7,234 bases of DNA from Flavisolibacter sp. (GCA_025936195.1 JAICTW010000118.1:1-7234); one strand, 5' to 3'; shown: positions 1-7,234, numbered from the stretch's first letter. Program-made: numbers and translations. Notes: generated from the sequence alone by a model not told the origin.

Positions 1-1071
1 GGAGAATTTTTCGGTCAGCCGAGAGGAACCTACATACCAGTAAAATTCGGCACCAATTTTAACGAAAGTGCCGGAGTGAGCCTGCAGCAATTATTATTTG
101 ACGGACAGGTGTTCATTGGTTTGCAGGCAAGAAAGGCAACCATGGATTTTTCGAGGAAAGCTGCGGAGGTAACTGAAGAAAACATTATTGCCAATGTTTA
201 TAAAATTTATTACCAGCTTGCTGCAAGCAAAAATCAATTTGTACTTATTGATTCCAATATTGCAAGAGTAGAAAAGTTTTTAAGTGACACAAGAAAATCG
301 TTTGAAAATGGCTTTGCCGAAAAATTAGACATTACCAAACTGGAAGTGCAGTTAGCCAATCTAAAAACCGCAAGACAAAAAGCACAGAATAGTATTGATA
401 ATGGCTATTTAGGATTAAAGCTGCTTATGGGAATGCCCATTAGTGATACTTTAATTTTAACCGAAACGGTTACCGAAGCCGATGTGCGCAATGGTGTTTT
501 GGATGCTTCCGTTTATAATTATGCCGATAGAAAAGATTATCAGTATGCAGAATTAGGAAAAGAACTAAACGAGTTTAATATAAGACGCTATCGTTTGGCC
601 AAGCTGCCAACAGTTTCTTTATCCTCCACTTACAACACATCGCGTCAAAGCAACAAATTTGGATTTGGAAGTCCGTGGTTCAAAACTTCCTATGTTGGAT
701 TAAACATTAATATTCCAATTTTTACCGGCTTTGCACAAAACGCAAGAATTAAAACAGCCGAATTGCAATTACAGAAAACGCAGAATAATCTTGATGCACT
801 TAAAATAAGTATAGACAATGATGTGAAGCAGGCCATCAACAATTACAACAGCGCTTTAGCCACATTGAATGATCAAAAAATAAACATGGACCTGGCAGAA
901 ACCGTGTACCATCAAACACAGTTGAAGTTCCAGAACGGCGTGGGTTCACAAACCGAAATTTCAACAGCGGAAGGTGATTTACAGACAGCTCAGAACAATT
1001 ATATCCTTGCTCTTTACGATGCCATCAATGCAAAGATTGATTTCTTAAAAGCAACAGGAAAACTTCAGTAA
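1..1071 (+). CDS. TolC-family outer-membrane efflux channel, 5' partial
   Basis: The reading frame is open from the first base of the window, so the gene begins upstream; 356 residues and the TAA stop are visible. A GTG at 76 lies inside the conserved body and is not the start. It is the outer-membrane exit duct of a tripartite efflux system (OEP family, two repeats of beta-strands plus long helical hairpins). Visible are the first-repeat strand (SLQQLLFDGQVFIGLQA), a long helical hairpin with a GYLGLKLLMG turn, a second membrane strand (SYVGLNINIPIFTGF), and a second helical pair rich in Gln, Asn and Ala ending in FLKATGKLQ. Family members usually have about 420-480 residues, so roughly 80-120 N-terminal residues, including the signal peptide, are missing. 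It lies 31 bases before the adaptor gene, which supports one transcript. Whether the channel serves only this pump cannot be told. Confidence 0.95.
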   Translation, partial: GEFFGQPRGTYIPVKFGTNFNESAGVSLQQLLFDGQVFIGLQARKATMDFSRKAAEVTEENIIANVYKIYYQLAASKNQFVLIDSNIARVEKFLSDTRKSFENGFAEKLDITKLEVQLANLKTARQKAQNSIDNGYLGLKLLMGMPISDTLILTETVTEADVRNGVLDASVYNYADRKDYQYAELGKELNEFNIRRYRLAKLPTVSLSSTYNTSRQSNKFGFGSPWFKTSYVGLNINIPIFTGFAQNARIKTAELQLQKTQNNLDALKISIDNDVKQAINNYNSALATLNDQKINMDLAETVYHQTQLKFQNGVGSQTEISTAEGDLQTAQNNYILALYDAINAKIDFLKATGKLQ

Positions 1072-1102
1072 ACGAAAACCATCATCGAACAAATCATACA
1101 TT

Positions 1103-2266
1103 ATGCAAAAGAATTTATTTGGACTGTTATTGATCGGAATACTGCTTTCTGCCTGCGGCAACAGCAAGAAAGATGAAGCCGGAGCATTGAATGATAAAAA
1201 AGCGAAGCTTGAAAAATTAAAAGGCGAACAAAAAAAGATCAATGACCAGGTTGCAAGTCTTGAAGAAGAAATTGCAAAGCTGGATCCTAATGCTTCTTCG
1301 GGCACAGCCAAACTGGTTGCCATCACGCCTGTAAAAAATACCTCTTTTGAACATTTTATAGAGATACAGGGAACTGTGGAAGCCACAAACATTGCTTATG
1401 TAGCGCCGCCCAACGGACAAGGCGGTGTGGTGAAAGCTCTATACGTTACACAGGGACAATACGTAAACAAAGGACAAGTGCTGGCTCGTTTGGATGATGC
1501 TATCATTCGTCAACAAATTGAGCCCTTGCGTGTTCAGTTAAATGCTGCAAACGATACCTACAAGAGAACTAAAAATTTATACGATCAGGGAATTGGTACG
1601 TACCAAAATGTGTTGAATGCAAAAACACAGGTACAAACATTGGAAGGCAATATTGCCACACTTCAAAAGCAAGCGGCATTAATGACTGTAACCGCACCAC
1701 AATCCGGAGTTGCTGACCAGGTGAATGTAAGAGTGGGTGAGTTTTTTAATGGAGGTACGTTGACTCCTCAAATTCGCATTGTCAATACAGGCAGTCTCAA
1801 GATCAAAGCAAACATTCCTGAAAACTACATTGGCGATGTTAAAGTAGGAAGCCCGATAGAAGTGGTGCTTCCCGATCAAAATAATCGCATCATCAATGCT
1901 ACGGTAACCGTTGTTGGTAAAATCATTGATCCGGCAACACGAACTTTTTACATTGAAGCAAAGGTTCCATCCAACAGCAATTTAAAACCTAACCAGGTTG
2001 CCAAAGTGCACATTAAGGATTACGCCAATCCAAATGCCATTACCATTCCTGTAAACACGTTGCAGAATGATGAAGCCGGCAAGTACGTAATGGTAGCTGT
2101 AAAAGAAGGCGATAAGCTGATTGCACGAAAGCGTACTGTTACAGTAGGTGAATTATACAATGATCAATTAGAAGTGAAGAGCGGTTTGCAGGCCGGCGAT
2201 CAGCTGATCACCGAAGGATTTCAAAGTTTGTATGATGGTCAGTTGATCACCACACAAACCAAATAA
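1103..2266 (+). CDS. RND efflux periplasmic adaptor (membrane fusion protein), lipoprotein
   Basis: This 387-residue adaptor should link the inner-membrane pump to the TolC-type channel. A short lipoprotein signal ends in the lipobox LLSAC, with Cys18 as the expected lipidated residue, so the protein is membrane-anchored and faces the periplasm. Residues 32-61 form a predicted coiled coil with a regular heptad (hydrophobic at 36, 39, 46, 50, 53, 57, 60). Then come the first half of the lipoyl domain (about 96-131, with GQYVNKGQVLARLDD), an alpha-helical hairpin (about 132-190), the second lipoyl half (TVTAPQSGVADQVNVRVGE), a beta-barrel (about 229-305) and a membrane-proximal domain to the end. 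The order matches AcrA/MexA-type adaptors; the N-terminal coiled coil is absent from AcrA. The ATG at 1103 is chosen because the signal peptide begins there; no Shine-Dalgarno is seen. The pump gene follows after 52 bases. Confidence 0.95.
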   Translation: MQKNLFGLLLIGILLSACGNSKKDEAGALNDKKAKLEKLKGEQKKINDQVASLEEEIAKLDPNASSGTAKLVAITPVKNTSFEHFIEIQGTVEATNIAYVAPPNGQGGVVKALYVTQGQYVNKGQVLARLDDAIIRQQIEPLRVQLNAANDTYKRTKNLYDQGIGTYQNVLNAKTQVQTLEGNIATLQKQAALMTVTAPQSGVADQVNVRVGEFFNGGTLTPQIRIVNTGSLKIKANIPENYIGDVKVGSPIEVVLPDQNNRIINATVTVVGKIIDPATRTFYIEAKVPSNSNLKPNQVAKVHIKDYANPNAITIPVNTLQNDEAGKYVMVAVKEGDKLIARKRTVTVGELYNDQLEVKSGLQAGDQLITEGFQSLYDGQLITTQTK

Positions 2267-2318
2267 AAAGTTGAACGAGAGCAGCAATAATTAACAAGCC
2301 AATTCAGAATTAAGTATC

Positions 2319-5300
2319 ATGAGTGCATTAGAAAACTTTACAGGTAAGTTTAAGCAATTCAAGCCTACTACCTGGAGTATAAAAAATAAAACCTCCATCT
2401 ACCTGATGATCGTTTTTGTTACGGTGATTGGAGTCTTTCAGTTTCTTACATTACCAAAGGAACAATTCCCTGATATTGTTATTCCTACTATTTATGTTCA
2501 AACCATTTATGTGGGTAATTCACCAAGGGATATGGAAAACCTGGTAACACAACCCATCGAAAAACAGATCAAAGGAATTACAGGTGTCAAGATCAACAAA
2601 GTAACCAGTACTTCGGTGCAGGATTATTCTGCCATCACTGTTGAATTTAATACAGATGTAAAAACAGATGTGGCTCTGCAAAAGGTAAAGGACGCCATTG
2701 ATAAAGCAAAGCAGGACCTTCCCACGGATTTAACGGAACAGCCTACCGCAATGGAAGTAAACCTTTCGGACCTGCCCATCATGTACGTGAACATCAGTGG
2801 CGACTACGACATGATGCGCCTGAAAAAAATGGCTGATGATACCAAGGACAAACTGGAAGAACTATCACAGATCAATCGTGTAGATATTGTTGGCGCACCC
2901 GAAAGAGAGTTCCAGATCAATGTGGACAATTACCGCATGCAAGCGGCAGGTGTTACCTATGATGATATTGCCAATGCTGTGTCCCGTGAGAACATGGATA
3001 TTTCCGGCGGACAATTGGAAGTGGGCAATATGAAACGCCAGCTTCAATTGAAAGGCCAGTTGAAAACAGCAGAAGATATTCAGAACATTATTGTACGTAA
3101 TTCAACCGGCGCTCCTTTTTATTTGAAAGACCTTGCCGATGTAAAAGACACAGTTAAGGAAACAGAAAGCTATGCCCGTTTGAATGGTAAAAAAGTAATT
3201 ACCCTGAACATTGTAAAACGTGCTGGTGAAAATTTAATTGAAACTTCCGATGCTGTTAAGAATACAATTGAAGACCTGAAAAAAAGTTATTTTCCCAAAG
3301 ATCTAAAAGTGGTGATCACCGGTGATCAAAGCATTGCTACAAGAACTTCCTTTAATGATCTTGTCAACTCCATTGTCATTGGTTTTATACTGGTGCTGCT
3401 CATTCTTATGTTCTTCATGGGAGTTACCAATGCCTTCTTTGTTGCCTTGTCGGTGCCGCTAAGCATGTTTGCCGCCTTTATGTTTTTGCCTGCGGCAGAT
3501 TTGATTGTTGGCGGACATGTTACGCTCAACTTTATTGTGCTGTTTGCATTGTTGTTTGGTTTGGGAATTATTGTGGATGATGCAATTGTGGTTATTGAAA
3601 ACACACACCGCATTTTTGTGGAGGGCAAAGGAAAGCTAAGTGCACCCAAATCGGCCATGATGGCTGCAGGTGAAATTTTTGTTCCGGTGTTTGCCGGCAC
3701 CTTAACCACACTGGCTCCATTTTTCCCTTTGCTGTTCTGGCCCGGCATTATTGGTAAGTTCATGATCTATCTGCCTACAATGCTGATCTTCACTTTGTCG
3801 GCATCGCTGATTGTGGCCTTTATCATGAACCCTGTTTTTGCTGTGGATTTCATGAACCATCCGGAAGGAGAAAAAAAATCCAAATCGGCTATTTTCAAAA
3901 AACCGGCATTGTGGATTGCTGTTGCAGGTGGTATTGTTTTGGATCTGGCAGGCGTGACCTTCTTTGGAAATCTCATACTGCTTTTTGCCATACTGGCTGT
4001 TCTTAATAAATATTTTATTGACGATCTCATTCACGGTTTTCAAAACAGGGTATTGCCCCGCATTATGGTTCGCTACGAACAATCATTGCGTTGGGCATTG
4101 AAAGGTTGGAGGCCGGTTTGGTTATTACTAAGCACATTTGTTTTACTGATTCTATCCATTATCCTGATTGGCATTGCAAAGGTGCCGGTAGTTTTCTTTC
4201 CAAGCGGTGATCCCAACCAGATCTATGTCTATATGAAATTACCTGCGGGCACTGATGTTGAATACACCGATTCATTAACGAAAGTGCTGGAAAGCCGGGT
4301 ATATAAAGTATTGGGAATGGAAAATGGCAAAGAAAATCCAGTGGTGGAAAGTGTGATCTCTAACGTTGCTGTTGGTGCTGCAGACCCGAACAGTGGCGAC
4401 AGAAGCACAAGGCCTGAAAGAGGACGAATTCAAGTTTCCTTTGTTGAATATGAAAAGCGTCATGGTGTTTCTACAGCTCCTTATCTAGATTCGATCCGTG
4501 CCGTAGTGAAAGGCATTCCGGGAGCAGAATTATCGGTGGATAAACAAAAGAACGGACCGCCAACCGATCCTCCCGTAAATATTGAAGTGAAGAGTGAAGA
4601 CTTTGATGCATTGATCCACACTGCAGTGAGTTTGAAAAATTATTTGGACTCCATCAATGTTCCGGGTATAGAAGAATTAAAAATGGATGTGGATCTCACC
4701 AATCCTGAAATCACCTTAACCGTTGACCGGGAAAGAGCATTGCAGGAAGGCGTTTCCTCTGCACAAATTGGCCAGGCCATTCGTACTGCATTGTTCGGAC
4801 GTGAAGTGTCAAAGATCAAAGAAGGCAATGATGAATACAAAATACAGTTGCGTAATAACGAACTGCAAAGAAAGACACTGACAGATCTTCTAAACACCAA
4901 AGTGAGCTTCTTTGATATGTCTCGTGGCTTTAAAAGTATTCCCATCATCAATCTTGTAAAAGTTGATTACACAAGTACGTTGGGAAGTGTAGTGCGAAAA
5001 GATTACAAACGGGCCATTACATTAACGTCAAATGTTTTGGAAGGTCAGGGCCACACGCCTACAGAAGTGAACAAAATATTAAAAGGCTACATTGACAATT
5101 TTAAAAAGAAACCTGAAAATGTTACCATCACGCAAACGGGTGAAGGAAAACAGCAGGCAGAAACCGGTGCGTTTTTGGGAAAGGCATTAATCATCGCATT
5201 AATGTTGATCTTATTCATCCTCGTATTGCAATTCAACTCTGTTAGCAAGCCTGTTATCATTCTCACCGAAATTGTATTCAGCATCATTGGTGTGTTGTTA

Positions 5301-5897
5301 GGCTTTGCCTTAACAGGCATGACGATCTCGGTGGTGATGACGGGAATTGGTATTGTTGGTTTGGCAGGTATAGTAGTGAAGAACGGGATTTTAGTTATTG
5401 AATTTGCGGATGAATTAAGAGCCCGTGGTTTGCGCACAAAAGAAGCCGTGATACAGGCGGGTAAAACACGTATCATTCCGGTGATGTTAACCGCATTGGC
5501 AGCGATACTTGGTTTTCTGCCAATTGCATTTGGCTTCAATATCAACTTTATTACACTGTTCTCCGAATTGAATCCGCATATCTTCTTTGGTGGTGATAGC
5601 GTAGCCTTCTGGAAACCGCTTTCATGGACCATCATCTTTGGTCTGGCATTCGCTTTCTTTATGACCTTGTTGATGGTTCCGGGCATGTATTTGATTGCTG
5701 AAAGATTGAAGCGGCCAATGAGAAATATGTTTGGCGGTAAATGGATTTCGTTCCTTGGTATTCCTCCGCTGACTATTATCTTCATTCCTTTGATGTTTGC
5801 CGCTATGATCCGCCACAGAATGGATGTAAAACGCCGAAGAAAAAAATTGCAAAGCAATCCTAACGTAAACAATGCCTTTATCGGCAGTTGGCTATAA
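2319..5897 (+). CDS. RND efflux pump, AcrB/HAE1-like inner-membrane permease
   Basis: This 1192-residue proton-driven pump is the engine of the operon. TM1 (about 27-45) is followed by the first periplasmic porter and docking region (about 46-345), TM2-TM6 (about 347-509), TM7 (about 600-620), the second periplasmic region (about 622-950), and TM8-TM12 (about 953-1125). The proton relay is intact: Asp420-Asp421 in TM4 (GIIVDDAIVVIEN) and Lys1021 in TM10 (VVKNGILVIEF), matching Asp407, Asp408 and Lys940 of AcrB. The paired Asp in TM4 is typical of drug pumps; metal pumps of the CusA type differ there. Substrates cannot be read from sequence. The protein is about 140 residues longer than AcrB. 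Visible additions are a TM6-TM7 linker of about 90 residues with hydrophobic stretches at 529-547 and 549-563, and a C-terminal hydrophobic stretch at 1142-1163 followed by a basic tail (KRRRKK). The ATG at 2319 gives the normal short cytoplasmic lead before TM1. Confidence 0.96.
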   Translation: MSALENFTGKFKQFKPTTWSIKNKTSIYLMIVFVTVIGVFQFLTLPKEQFPDIVIPTIYVQTIYVGNSPRDMENLVTQPIEKQIKGITGVKINKVTSTSVQDYSAITVEFNTDVKTDVALQKVKDAIDKAKQDLPTDLTEQPTAMEVNLSDLPIMYVNISGDYDMMRLKKMADDTKDKLEELSQINRVDIVGAPEREFQINVDNYRMQAAGVTYDDIANAVSRENMDISGGQLEVGNMKRQLQLKGQLKTAEDIQNIIVRNSTGAPFYLKDLADVKDTVKETESYARLNGKKVITLNIVKRAGENLIETSDAVKNTIEDLKKSYFPKDLKVVITGDQSIATRTSFNDLVNSIVIGFILVLLILMFFMGVTNAFFVALSVPLSMFAAFMFLPAADLIVGGHVTLNFIVLFALLFGLGIIVDDAIVVIENTHRIFVEGKGKLSAPKSAMMAAGEIFVPVFAGTLTTLAPFFPLLFWPGIIGKFMIYLPTMLIFTLSASLIVAFIMNPVFAVDFMNHPEGEKKSKSAIFKKPALWIAVAGGIVLDLAGVTFFGNLILLFAILAVLNKYFIDDLIHGFQNRVLPRIMVRYEQSLRWALKGWRPVWLLLSTFVLLILSIILIGIAKVPVVFFPSGDPNQIYVYMKLPAGTDVEYTDSLTKVLESRVYKVLGMENGKENPVVESVISNVAVGAADPNSGDRSTRPERGRIQVSFVEYEKRHGVSTAPYLDSIRAVVKGIPGAELSVDKQKNGPPTDPPVNIEVKSEDFDALIHTAVSLKNYLDSINVPGIEELKMDVDLTNPEITLTVDRERALQEGVSSAQIGQAIRTALFGREVSKIKEGNDEYKIQLRNNELQRKTLTDLLNTKVSFFDMSRGFKSIPIINLVKVDYTSTLGSVVRKDYKRAITLTSNVLEGQGHTPTEVNKILKGYIDNFKKKPENVTITQTGEGKQQAETGAFLGKALIIALMLILFILVLQFNSVSKPVIILTEIVFSIIGVLLGFALTGMTISVVMTGIGIVGLAGIVVKNGILVIEFADELRARGLRTKEAVIQAGKTRIIPVMLTALAAILGFLPIAFGFNINFITLFSELNPHIFFGGDSVAFWKPLSWTIIFGLAFAFFMTLLMVPGMYLIAERLKRPMRNMFGGKWISFLGIPPLTIIFIPLMFAAMIRHRMDVKRRRKKLQSNPNVNNAFIGSWL

Positions 5898-5955
5898 AAT
5901 TTTTGAAGAGTGTAAGGCATACGTAAAAGAAAGGTTATAGCAATCAGACAGGCAG

Positions 5956-5985
5956 CAGCTCCGCAATGGCGGGGCTGTTTTTTTT
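5956..5985 (+). terminator. Rho-independent terminator of the efflux operon
   Basis: A 9-bp stem (CAGCTCCGC at 5956-5964 with GCGGGGCTG at 5969-5977, one G-T wobble) closes a four-base loop (AATG) and is followed directly by eight T residues (5978-5985). It lies 58 bases after the pump stop codon, where an operon end is expected. On the opposite strand there is no matching T-run, so it should act on + strand transcripts only. Confidence 0.92.
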
Positions 5986-6160
5986 ATTGGCACCGTAAAA
6001 ACACCGGGGCTTGTAGGTATTAATACGGTTGTTTCGGAAAAAGAAAGTTCTCAATTTTATAATGTCAGTGATCTATTCTTCGTCATTGATCTTCTCATCA
6101 ATATCTTAAGATTTTCCTCCGCACTTATTGAAAGATCAGTTCATCACCAAAACTAATCTT
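5986..6160. other. Intergenic region between terminator and next gene
   Basis: No convincing gene was seen on either strand in these 175 bases. Because an operon terminator stands on its left, the promoter of the 6161 gene should lie here. I could not find a convincing Bacteroidota promoter (TTTG near -33 with TAnnTTTG near -7). The hexamer TATAAT occurs at 6058-6063, but the nearest upstream TTG-like element (TTGTTT at 6029-6034) is 23 bases away, wider than usual. The region is AT-rich, especially after 6040. Confidence 0.5.
6085..6112. repeat. Two adjacent small inverted repeats upstream of the 6161 gene
   Basis: ATTGAT (6085-6090) and ATCAAT (6097-6102) are perfect inverted copies around a six-base spacer. 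They are followed at once by the 10-base perfect palindrome ATCTTAAGAT (6103-6112). They lie 49-76 bases before the ATG at 6161, in the presumed promoter or leader. They could be an operator or a weak leader hairpin, but short AT-rich palindromes often arise by chance, so no function is claimed. Confidence 0.25.
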
Positions 6161-7000
6161 ATGTTCATTCATCAAATTGCGTTGGTATGTCAGTCACGAA
6201 AAATCTCCATGTCGCAATTGACGAAAGGAGCAGCTGCCTTGCAAAAACAGGCCACCAAGGATCTCTCTCCCATTTGGGGTGTGAAAGCAACGGTAGATGT
6301 TTTTGAACACATCAAAGACATTCCGCTTGGTTACTGGCCTGTCATCATCATGGACCAAATTGATGATCCGGATGCAGCCGGTTATCACGACGATAAAAAT
6401 CATCAGCCCTATGCATTGGTAGAATACAGCCAAAGTTGGGCACTCACCTGCTCGCACGAGATATGCGAAATGCTGGTAGATCCTTATGGCAATAAAATGA
6501 AAAGCGGATTATCGCCTAATGGCAAGGAAAGAGTTCACTATCTGGTGGAAGTTTGCGATCCCTGCGAAGACAGCAAGTATGCTTATTTCATTAACGGATT
6601 TTTAGTTTCTGATTTTTACACACCCGAATATTTTGACGGAGGAGCAAGCAACACTACCAAATACAGTTTCACCGGAAGCATTAAACAACCGCGACAGATT
6701 TTAAAAAATGGATACCTCAGTTGGTACAGTCCTTCGGATAAAAAATGGCATCAGCAAACCTTTTTCGGAAGCAAGCCTGTAACCCGCGTACTGAAAGGAA
6801 TGGAAGACATGCAGGGCAGTTTACGCAGCCGTGTGGACCGTCTTACCCGCTTCAATGAACTGCAGAAAGGCATAAAGAACAAAGCCTTGTTAAGCCGTCA
6901 GCAATCGCTTTCCCAAATCTCTGAAATAGCAGGCACCGATATGCAGGACCACTGGGAACAGGAGATTGCCTTATTGATGAAACCAAGAGGATTACGATAG
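6161..7000 (+). CDS. Uncharacterised protein with HExxE motif, possible metal-binding or zincin-like
   Basis: This is a 279-residue protein of unknown function. It has no signal peptide or membrane segment, so it is probably cytoplasmic. An N-terminal region (about 5-45: IALVCQSRKIS, then AAALQKQATKDLSPIWGV) leads to a central part with GYHDD (74-78), the motif SHEICEMLVDP (98-108, His99, Glu100, Glu103, Asp107) and EVCDPCED (130-137, Cys132, Cys135), followed by GFLVSDFYTPEYFD. Residues about 210-279 look mainly helical. From memory, the combination of an ALQxQ-WG N-terminus, SHExxEMxxDP, VEVCDP and GxxVSDFxTPxxF recurs in uncharacterised bacterial proteins. HE-x-x-E resembles a zinc-protease helix but lacks the second His of HExxH, so peptidase activity is only a guess. 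The ATG at 6161 is preferred to a TTG at 6128 because the conserved-looking region starts just after it. The terminator upstream makes it independent of the efflux operon. Confidence 0.8.
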   Translation: MFIHQIALVCQSRKISMSQLTKGAAALQKQATKDLSPIWGVKATVDVFEHIKDIPLGYWPVIIMDQIDDPDAAGYHDDKNHQPYALVEYSQSWALTCSHEICEMLVDPYGNKMKSGLSPNGKERVHYLVEVCDPCEDSKYAYFINGFLVSDFYTPEYFDGGASNTTKYSFTGSIKQPRQILKNGYLSWYSPSDKKWHQQTFFGSKPVTRVLKGMEDMQGSLRSRVDRLTRFNELQKGIKNKALLSRQQSLSQISEIAGTDMQDHWEQEIALLMKPRGLR

Positions 7001-7029
7001 ATGAAAGATCACCTTCTAAATTAATCACC

Positions 7030-7234
7030 ATGTTTCTTTATCTCCGCTTTAAGCTTGTTGTGTTACTCTGTGTCCTTTTCTTTTTTTCTCAGGCGCAAGA
7101 CTCATCGGCATCTGCTACGCCGCAAATAGTGGAAGTATATAATCCGCGATTTTCACACAACCCCGATAAACGACATCATGCCAGCATTGGTGATCTGATT
7201 GCAGTGAAGATATCAAACATAGATTCCCTGATCA
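7030..7234 (+). CDS. Secreted protein of unknown function, 3' partial
   Basis: The frame is open from the ATG at 7030 to the window edge, giving 68 residues. The N-terminus is a classical secretion signal: one Arg and one Lys near the start (MFLYLRFK), a hydrophobic core (LVVLLCVLFFF) and a likely cleavage near SQA/QD at about residues 20-23, a common form in Bacteroidota. Cys14 sits within the hydrophobic core and lacks a small residue before it, so it is not a lipobox. The mature part begins with a Ser/Ala-rich stretch, then QIVEVYNPRFSHNPDKRHH and a strand-like ASIGDLIAVKISNIDSLI, which could open a beta-rich domain. I do not recognise the family. It starts 29 bases after the HExxE gene with no terminator between, so the two may share a transcript. 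Confidence 0.75.
   Translation, partial: MFLYLRFKLVVLLCVLFFFSQAQDSSASATPQIVEVYNPRFSHNPDKRHHASIGDLIAVKISNIDSLI

Noticed and set aside
1154..1180. Possible surface-export signal after the lipobox of the adaptor (CGNSKKDE)
   Set aside because: Bacteroidota surface lipoproteins carry acidic signals soon after the Cys, and KKDE looks slightly like one. It lies further from the Cys than the known signals, and an RND adaptor must stay in the periplasm to work.
3546..3600. Heavy-metal (CusA-type) pump assignment
   Set aside because: TM4 carries the Asp-Asp pair of drug-type pumps (VDDAIVVIEN), not the metal-pump pattern, so HAE1-like is the better call.
5087..5920. A 277-codon open frame on the minus strand opposite the pump gene's 3' end
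   Set aside because: It lies opposite strongly conserved RND coding sequence (TM8 to the C-terminus), and its translation is low-complexity, rich in Lys, Ile, Asn and Pro, without a recognisable domain. It is a shadow of the pump frame, as are the shorter minus-strand frames elsewhere in the operon.
6029..6063. Possible sigma-70-like promoter TTGTTT ... TATAAT before the HExxE gene
   Set aside because: The 23-base spacing is too wide, and the primary sigma factor of Bacteroidota prefers TAnnTTTG at -7. It is noted in the intergenic entry but not called.
6194..6457. An 87-codon minus-strand frame opposite the HExxE gene
   Set aside because: The plus-strand frame here contains the conserved-looking motifs and normal protein composition; the antisense product shows no domain.
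7001..7024. A seven-codon frame (MKDHLLN) between the HExxE gene and the secreted gene
   Set aside because: It is too short to support as a gene and has no leader-peptide or attenuator structure around it.

Overview
The window looks like a chromosomal segment from a member of the Bacteroidota, plausibly the Chitinophagaceae or a near relative. Three things point there. The base composition is moderately AT-rich. No clear Shine-Dalgarno sequence precedes any of the starts; the bases ahead of the ATGs are A/T-rich instead. The efflux proteins carry additions that I recall from Bacteroidota homologues: a coiled coil at the N-terminus of the adaptor lipoprotein, and extra hydrophobic segments in the inner-membrane pump. 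The assignment rests on style and recalled family features, not on a database match.

Positions 1-5897 hold a tripartite RND efflux operon on the + strand. It runs from a TolC-type outer-membrane channel (5' end cut off by the window edge), to a periplasmic adaptor lipoprotein, to a 1192-residue AcrB-type inner-membrane pump. The gaps are only 31 and 52 bases. Together the three proteins should form a proton-driven channel from inner membrane to exterior. The proton-relay residues (Asp-Asp in TM4, Lys in TM10) are intact, and the TM4 sequence fits drug-type pumps (HAE1) rather than metal pumps. A strong intrinsic terminator at 5956-5985 closes the operon.

After a gene-free gap of about 175 bases past the terminator, which holds only weak small inverted repeats, comes an unrelated unit. 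It consists of a 279-residue protein of unknown function with a His-Glu-x-x-Glu motif and a Cys/Asp-rich second motif (6161-7000), then, 29 bases on, the start of a secreted protein that runs off the right edge (7030-7234). These two may be co-transcribed.

I see no RNA genes, insertion sequences, CRISPR arrays or phage genes. Most of the window is an ordinary efflux operon. The least understood content is the HExxE protein and its secreted neighbour.
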